NCBI GenBank assembly: GCA_020351895.1
Contig: CP070672.1
Location: forward strand, 576,150 to 585,377
Reading direction: 5' to 3'
Length of the DNA: 9,228 bases
Source of the DNA: Thermoplasmata archaeon
Lineage (GTDB): Archaea > Thermoplasmatota > Thermoplasmata > GCA-020350865
A program made the translations under genes and the position numbers. Shown piece after piece: positions 6,401-9,228 of the stretch; position 1 is the first letter of the stretch; each line of letters begins with the position of its first letter. Under the pieces are notes generated by a model. The model had not been told where the DNA came from. It did not search any database and saw nothing but the letters and a program-made list of their open reading frames with translations.

Positions 6401-7628
6401 TGAAAAACCCACTGCAAAGATAATCGATATATCTCCGAATCCTGCAATCGAGGGTGATATGATATCCTTCGTGGGCAATGCCACAGACGATGGGGAAATC
6501 ACAGAATATGAATGGAATTCCAGCATCAACGGTTTTATATCGGATGCGCTATCCTTCGATTTTTCGGGGCTTTCTTTGGGAGACCACGAGATCACATTCA
6601 GAGCAATGGATGATGATGACGTATGGTCCAACAAGGCTTTTGTTTCCTTGAGGGTGAATCAGGTTCCTAAGGCCCGGATAAAATCCATCAATCCAAATCC
6701 AGCAAGCCAGGGGGAGAGCGTCAGCTTCAATGGGATCGGAATCGACGATGGTGACATTGTGGAATATAGTTGGCGCTCAAGCAAAGACGGCTTTTTAAGC
6801 GGCTCTGGCTCTTTCTCCTATGCTGGCCTTTCGGTTGGAGAGCACATCATCTATTTTAAGGTCAAGGACGAGGTCGGAATGTGGTCGGAAGAGGATGACA
6901 TGGTCCTTAGGATCAATCAGATCCCCACAGCCCATATAGATACCATCTCCCCGAATCCTGCCATGGTTGGAGAATTGATCTCATTCGAGGGGCATGGAAC
7001 TGATGACGGCAGCATAACAGCCTATTACTGGGAATCAAATATCGATGGTTCTCTAAACACAAGGGCCTCTTTTTCAACATCATCCCTTTCTATTGGCATT
7101 CATTCCATCTCATTTCAGGTGAAGGACAATAAAGGAGCATGGTCAGAGATAGTCACAGGAACCTTGACCGTTTTCGATACTCCTGAAAATGAACCACCCA
7201 CCGCCCTGATAGAGAGCATCTTGCCCTATAAAAGTGAAGAAGGGGAGTATGTGACGTTCATTGGCCGCGGAGTCGATGAAGACGGCGATGTGGTTGAATA
7301 TTACTGGGAATCGGACCTGGACGGCTTTCTCAGTGACGGAAGATCATTCACCACACCCGATCTTTCTGTGGGCACTCATTTCATCACTTTCAGGGTGAAG
7401 GACGACAGCGGTGAGTGGTCAGAGGATATCCACGCAACCATAGTGGTGAAGGAGGCCGAAAGCGAGGGATTCTTATCGTTGATTGCAGCAAATACGCTTT
7501 TGTGGCTTTTGATAATTGTCATATTGATTGTGGTGATCGTTAGTTTGATTATTCTTTCCTCGAGAAAAAGGAAGAAAAAGGAGAAGGAGCAGGTTCATTA
7601 TGGGTTTTACAAACCAGATCAGAAATAG
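3405..7628 (+). CDS. FG-GAP/PKD repeat surface protein with C-terminal membrane anchor
   Basis: This is a secreted, membrane-anchored surface protein of 1407 residues, probably used in adhesion or cell-surface architecture. ATG 3405 is chosen because GAGG lies 8 bases upstream and because it gives a clean signal peptide: basic KIKKCVLKRK, hydrophobic VFFSIILTTILLL, then SQA. TTG 3378 would add nine residues. About 12 FG-GAP/VCBS-type repeats span about 87-820 at roughly 47-60-residue spacing. Eight keep an intact calcium-binding DxDxDG loop (Asp at about 108, 155, 202, 473, 521, 586, 644, 699). Those near 260, 334, 425 and 799 are degenerate. This region should fold as one or two beta-propellers. 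Six PKD/Ig-like domains follow from about 824, 915, 1001, 1087, 1173 and 1264; the first has the PKD-type DFGDG, and later ones end in a WS motif. A hydrophobic helix (about 1363-1387) and an RKRKKK stop-transfer tail place the repeats outside the cell. No enzymatic domain is evident. Confidence 0.95.
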   Translation: MAPQKIKKCVLKRKVFFSIILTTILLLTSQAYYFDEKEQIQSQEPQLTVPIMQSEPEIGKTLLEPDEPIEIQSSQRSTRNNDELKIDLKWLDGFGTIIGYLNSIKAADVDNDGETEIVFGNSEGYVYVVGDSETGYSEEWSTMVAIYAFGLSLGDVDNDGTVEIIVGDSEGYINIFGFNGTSYALEWTSPDLGSDLYGLTTDDIDNDGVVEIIAGASVEEIFEDNIFVYSWQGSSYEDEWSFALTTTLGYLGLFNIAVGDVDGDNFKEIVIGSFESEVIANDPPVNPIPPNPRPNGQFGGRFYVFGYSDGSGALEWQSDDFGEWIIGLCVNNTDDDSDLEIIVTVYLGEVYVFGYLALAYTQEWQSNGLSAYALTTGWIGHPFYSRIVISSWEKIIVYENSMGCYEEVWSSPDLDSFVYGLGIGDVDGDPIFYEILTGSNYRFYIHGSENIGSYVVEAESNNIGAIECICGADLDSDGLNEIYLGTGGGEVMVMEFNRVTWAVVDTISLSTITITHLAISDVDGDGVKEIIAVEGHAYVSWNENFIFRSSGGDSVVYIASYSGSGYTVENQITVDTGATFACDVGDVDEDGISEILLGGTGYDAANEDPFVGQIRVVDYDGSGYNVVWESQFYREWNMGVAIGDVDEDGKNELLGEDSYVDGNDEDRYILRLYEWNGNTYVQDDTIEIDSENYALDIGDSDNDGTLEMVTKGIFSGALEVFGNNSQDETTIYTQEWSTGAFTTFIDECISIASLIEGGAEYLIFGELGVFIYEFSEGTYQQIWHSPEIPASVKNLYVEDVDYYSGYEIIGSSGGYNFIYGDDKRPIAVLNVNDDTVEIGDTVRFDASQSTGETELEYFLDFGDGGSIGWTSSAFMVHGYYSEGTYTASLRVRDSLMVECKDASTVKITVLPLNSKPIAYIDSISHDLALKGQKVIFEGHGEDDNEVVAYNWHSSIDGDIGDTAYLETSQLSVGVHTIFFKVMDNENIWSNEVSRSIRVHEKPTAKIIDISPNPAIEGDMISFVGNATDDGEITEYEWNSSINGFISDALSFDFSGLSLGDHEITFRAMDDDDVWSNKAFVSLRVNQVPKARIKSINPNPASQGESVSFNGIGIDDGDIVEYSWRSSKDGFLSGSGSFSYAGLSVGEHIIYFKVKDEVGMWSEEDDMVLRINQIPTAHIDTISPNPAMVGELISFEGHGTDDGSITAYYWESNIDGSLNTRASFSTSSLSIGIHSISFQVKDNKGAWSEIVTGTLTVFDTPENEPPTALIESILPYKSEEGEYVTFIGRGVDEDGDVVEYYWESDLDGFLSDGRSFTTPDLSVGTHFITFRVKDDSGEWSEDIHATIVVKEAESEGFLSLIAANTLLWLLIIVILIVVIVSLIILSSRKRKKKEKEQVHYGFYKPDQK
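6147..7178 (+). repeat. Tandem PKD/Ig-like modules with 258-base period
   Basis: Domains two to five of the surface protein begin at 6147, 6405, 6663 and 6921, each exactly 86 codons apart. They share a plan: [KVI]P-[TIK]-A-x-I at the start, SPNP or similar, G-[ED]-x-[IV]-x-F, DDG-x-I-x-Y-x-W, and a closing G-x-W-S. A sixth copy begins near 7194 after a 5-residue insertion. Equal length with diverged DNA points to old duplication under length constraint. Confidence 0.8.
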
Positions 7629-7640
7629 GATTGGAGGGGA

Positions 7641-7651
7641 TTTTATTATTT
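7641..7651 (+). terminator. T-rich terminator after the surface-protein gene
   Basis: TTTTATTATTT begins 13 bases after the stop codon, preceded by the G-rich stretch GGAGGGGA. This fits archaeal T-tract termination. A second candidate is the bulged hairpin at 7841-7883 followed by a T6 run at 7896-7901, which would act only if the first site is leaky. Confidence 0.4.
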
Positions 7652-7744
7652 ATATACTTGATTAGCTTCTATATCTGTTATATTTACATTATTATTCTGT
7701 ACAAAGAAGACACCTATACCTTCCCAATAAACCGCTTTGCTCAT
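7646..7744 (-). CDS. Possible small ORF, 32 aa, unknown
   Basis: An ATG at 7744 on the minus strand opens 32 codons to TAA. GGTAGGG ends directly before the ATG, which is too close for an ideal Shine-Dalgarno. The peptide mixes hydrophobic (AVYW, GVFFV) and polar residues and looks protein-like, but it is too short to judge statistically and lies antisense to the likely 3' untranslated region of the surface-protein gene. It could be a remnant of a degraded gene downstream of the protease. Confidence 0.2.
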   Translation of the reverse strand: MSKAVYWEGIGVFFVQNNNVNITDIEANQVYK

Positions 7745-7917
7745 CCCTACCAATTTTCTTAACGATTAGCCACACCCTCAATCTAAAAATTGTAGATCTA
7801 TCACAATTCCGCCACTCCCTCCTATTCCTCACTCCGTAACAAGTCCTTCGTTACCCCCTCCTGCGCTCTATTCGAAGGAGCTTGGAGAACCGCGGTTTTT
7901 TGGTGGGAAATATTCAA

Positions 7918-8367
7918 TCATATCTCATCTAAAAATGCTATATCTTTCTTCCGATTAAAACAAACAATAAACTCAGATAGAATATCCTTAAAACCAATTA
8001 TCAAGGGCACTTCATCAGTTAAGGCCAAAAAAGCCGTCATTTTCAATTCCTTTGAGGTATTCCCAGATTCATCAATAAATTGAGCTGTAATTTGCCCGAC
8101 ATCACAGGGAACTCGACATTCAGTTTTGCTCGAAATCCCTTGAATATCGAAAGTTCCCGTTTTCTTTGTCTTTATTCCTTTCCAGATCGATTTGGGCAGG
8201 ATTGATGTGTGGGCTCCGGTATCTATAATGGCATCCATCGGTGCTGACCATCCTCTTGGAGTCTTAAAAACAACCCATCCCATCAATCTGGTCAATAGAT
8301 ATTCTTCATCATTAGAGAGTTCAGATAAAACTGCTTCAATAAAATGAAGATTGATTCTAGTAGACAT
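7918..8367 (-). CDS. Retropepsin-like aspartic protease
   Basis: This is a predicted single-domain aspartic peptidase of clan AA (retropepsin type), in which two chains normally dimerise so that each supplies one catalytic Asp. Numbering from the chosen ATG (8367), the 149-residue product has the catalytic motif DTGA at 49-52 within a hydrophobic context (AIIDTGAHTSILP). A later PLIIG (about 121-125) matches the family's second hydrophobic-hydrophobic-Gly signature. Length is normal for the family. GGTG lies 8 bases upstream of ATG 8367; the alternative ATG at 8427 (169 residues) has no convincing ribosome site and would overlap the upstream gene by 71 bases. With the chosen start the overlap is 11 bases, implying translational coupling. 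There is no signal peptide, so it is probably cytoplasmic. Its substrate is unknown. Confidence 0.82.
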   Translation of the reverse strand: MSTRINLHFIEAVLSELSNDEEYLLTRLMGWVVFKTPRGWSAPMDAIIDTGAHTSILPKSIWKGIKTKKTGTFDIQGISSKTECRVPCDVGQITAQFIDESGNTSKELKMTAFLALTDEVPLIIGFKDILSEFIVCFNRKKDIAFLDEI

Positions 8368-8587
8368 GGTGTCCGCACCCGATATAGGTGGAGTAAAACA
8401 GGGATCTGTGGGTTTTCTTTTTAGCATTTCTTTGCACTATGCTCAGGATTTTCCCGGAACTAATGACTTTCTTACCAAAAACAGCGATCCACTTATCAGG
8501 GTATTTTCTCAATAATTCCGAATAGTTGTCTCTGACCCACTGTGCATCCTCCCAGAATCCGTTAGGCACGTTATGTACTTTTGGCAT
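8357..8587 (-). CDS. DUF5678-type small protein
   Basis: This 76-residue protein has the core pattern I associate with DUF5678: an N-terminal W-x(5)-EL segment (WVRDNYSELLRKY), then the strand-turn-strand DKWIAVFGKKVISSGK, then a helix ILSIVQRNAKK. ATG 8587 is preceded by AGGTG at 5-base spacing. It directly precedes and overlaps the retropepsin-like gene; from memory, DUF5678 proteins often sit beside such proteases, though no function is established. The C-terminal stretch after about residue 56 is unusual. The other frame across the same bases reads more like the family's usual tail (DPCFTPPISGADT), so a frameshift near the A5 run at about 8415-8420 is possible. Family assignment is by recognition, not by search. 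Confidence 0.68.
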   Translation of the reverse strand: MPKVHNVPNGFWEDAQWVRDNYSELLRKYPDKWIAVFGKKVISSGKILSIVQRNAKKKTHRSLFYSTYIGCGHHVY

Positions 8588-8651
8588 TTGGACACCTGTA
8601 TTCTATATTATCCTCAACTGATAAATAATTATTGCTATGGTTTTATTTTGT

Positions 8652-8662
8652 TATATGTATAC
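8652..8662 (-). promoter_or_regulatory. TATA-like element for the DUF5678-protease pair
   Basis: On the minus strand this AT-rich stretch reads GTATACATATA. It predicts a start near 8628 and a leader of about 40 bases. A second AT-rich site (about 8617-8624) is also possible. No clear T-tract follows the gene upstream of it (stop at 8665), so read-through transcription cannot be excluded. Confidence 0.3.
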
Positions 8663-8664
8663 TA

Positions 8665-9228
8665 TTATAAATCAATAGAATCAGAACCTTGACCCACGCC
8701 CAATCGGATATTATCATCATCTTTTACTACCAGTGTGATTGTTCCTGGGCCCTCGTAAACAAGAGTTGTCGTATCTATAAAATCTCTGGGGTTGACTTCT
8801 GGAGATGGATATGGGTCAGGATTGGGTGGATTGACTAAATTCGTAACAATCACAGTCTGTGAACCGTAGGAATAGGTGAGAGTTTCATCATCACTGCCAG
8901 GATCAGTAACATGAGAAGTAATCTCAAAATCAAGGCCAATAAAATGCGGATTCAACTCGACCTCCCAGGGTTCGACATGATTCCAATGCTCGCTGTTCCT
9001 TTTCTTAGACTGCTGTACATTAAAGGTGTGGTGAATCTGGTTTATTGTTCCATTTGAAGATTTAATATAGATCCAAACCGGGTTGGCTCCGACATTCGGT
9101 GGGTCCTCAGGTGTAAAAGTCACATTCGCAGAATATGATTTTAAAAAGTCGATACTCACCGGAATCCAGGCCATCTGAACATTCGGAGAGCCTGGTAGTC
9201 TTTCGATGGAAACAGAGCCAAGGCTGTC
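8665..9228 (-). CDS. PKD-like extracellular repeat protein, C-terminal part (5' partial)
   Basis: The minus-strand frame is open through the right edge; the ATG at 9174 is internal, because coherent sequence (for example SVSIERLPGSPNV) continues before it to base 9228. The visible 187 residues contain beta-rich extracellular modules. One has VTFTPEDPPNVGANPVWIYI. A second, PKD/cadherin-like module has the acidic turn DPGSDDETLTYSYG, a Pro/Asn-rich linker (NPPNPDPYPSP) and a final VVKDDDN strand typical of PKD domains. The protein ends shortly after (GSDSIDL) with no transmembrane helix or sorting motif, so it is probably secreted or held by its missing N-terminal part. Like the large surface protein on the other strand it is PKD-rich, but the modules are not close copies. 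No catalytic domain is visible in this part. Confidence 0.85.
   Translation of the reverse strand, partial: DSLGSVSIERLPGSPNVQMAWIPVSIDFLKSYSANVTFTPEDPPNVGANPVWIYIKSSNGTINQIHHTFNVQQSKKRNSEHWNHVEPWEVELNPHFIGLDFEITSHVTDPGSDDETLTYSYGSQTVIVTNLVNPPNPDPYPSPEVNPRDFIDTTTLVYEGPGTITLVVKDDDNIRLGVGQGSDSIDL

Larger units (their letters stand above)
7629..7917. other. Convergent intergenic region with dyads, pyrimidine-rich on + strand
   Basis: This 289-base gap lies between converging genes. The + strand is AT-rich to about 7720, then strikingly pyrimidine-rich to about 7870. Dyads visible are ATCTA/TAGAT (7781-7797), GTAAC/GTTAC (7836-7854), a 10-bp stem with one bulged G (7841-7850 with 7873-7883) and the 10-base palindrome AACCGCGGTT (7888-7897) running into T6. 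The two middle hairpins are mutually exclusive. The only coding suggestion is the short minus-strand frame at 7646-7744. Confidence 0.5.

Noticed and set aside
6147..7193. CRISPR-like or satellite array suggested by the regular 258-base period
   Set aside because: The period is a coding module of 86 residues with diverged DNA; there are no short identical repeats with unique spacers.
8405..8430. Programmed -1 frameshift at the A-rich site in the DUF5678 gene
   Set aside because: The protease frame is +1 relative to DUF5678, so a standard -1 slippery heptamer cannot join them. Only a +1 event or an indel would.

Overview
This window looks archaeal, most likely from an uncultivated Thermoplasmata/Thermoplasmatota-type euryarchaeon. 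The support is domain content and promoter style, not a database match: a PAS-array protein ending in DUF835 plus a winged helix, a single-pass surface protein of FG-GAP and PKD/Ig-like repeats, a DUF5678 protein, T-rich termination regions, and TATA-type rather than -35/-10 promoters. The DNA is moderately AT-rich. I see no tRNA, rRNA, CRISPR array, transposase or integrase.

Layout. (1) 1-2519 (+): the C-terminal part of a multi-PAS, DUF835, winged-helix sensor-regulator; the reading frame is open through the left edge. (2) 2628-2965 (+): two very small tandem genes, the second with a C-x-C-x2-C cluster, behind their own TATA-like element. (3) 2966-3404: a gene-poor stretch of about 440 bases that is not featureless. 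It holds a strong TATA box, a 16-bp RNA-style hairpin with U-tract (possible ncRNA or leader), two copies of the palindrome TTAGGCTAA, a possible leaderless 24-residue ORF, and the promoter of the next gene. (4) 3405-7628 (+): a 1407-residue surface protein with signal peptide, about 12 FG-GAP repeats, six PKD/Ig-like domains, a transmembrane helix and a basic tail. (5) 7629-7917: a convergent intergenic region with hairpins and a possible 32-residue minus-strand ORF. (6) 7918-8587 (-): an overlapping pair, a DUF5678 protein followed by a retropepsin-like aspartic protease. (7) 8665-9228 (-): the C-terminal part of a second PKD-like extracellular protein, running off the right edge.

How the parts may fit: the two large repeat proteins suggest a cell-surface or adhesion locus, and the PAS protein is a plausible one-component sensor with a DNA-binding output. 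The DUF5678-protease pair sits between the two surface-protein genes and has its own translation signals. A functional link among these units is inference only. The items most worth following up are the structured RNA candidate near 3010-3135 and the DUF5678-retropepsin pair, whose reading frames overlap in an unusual way.
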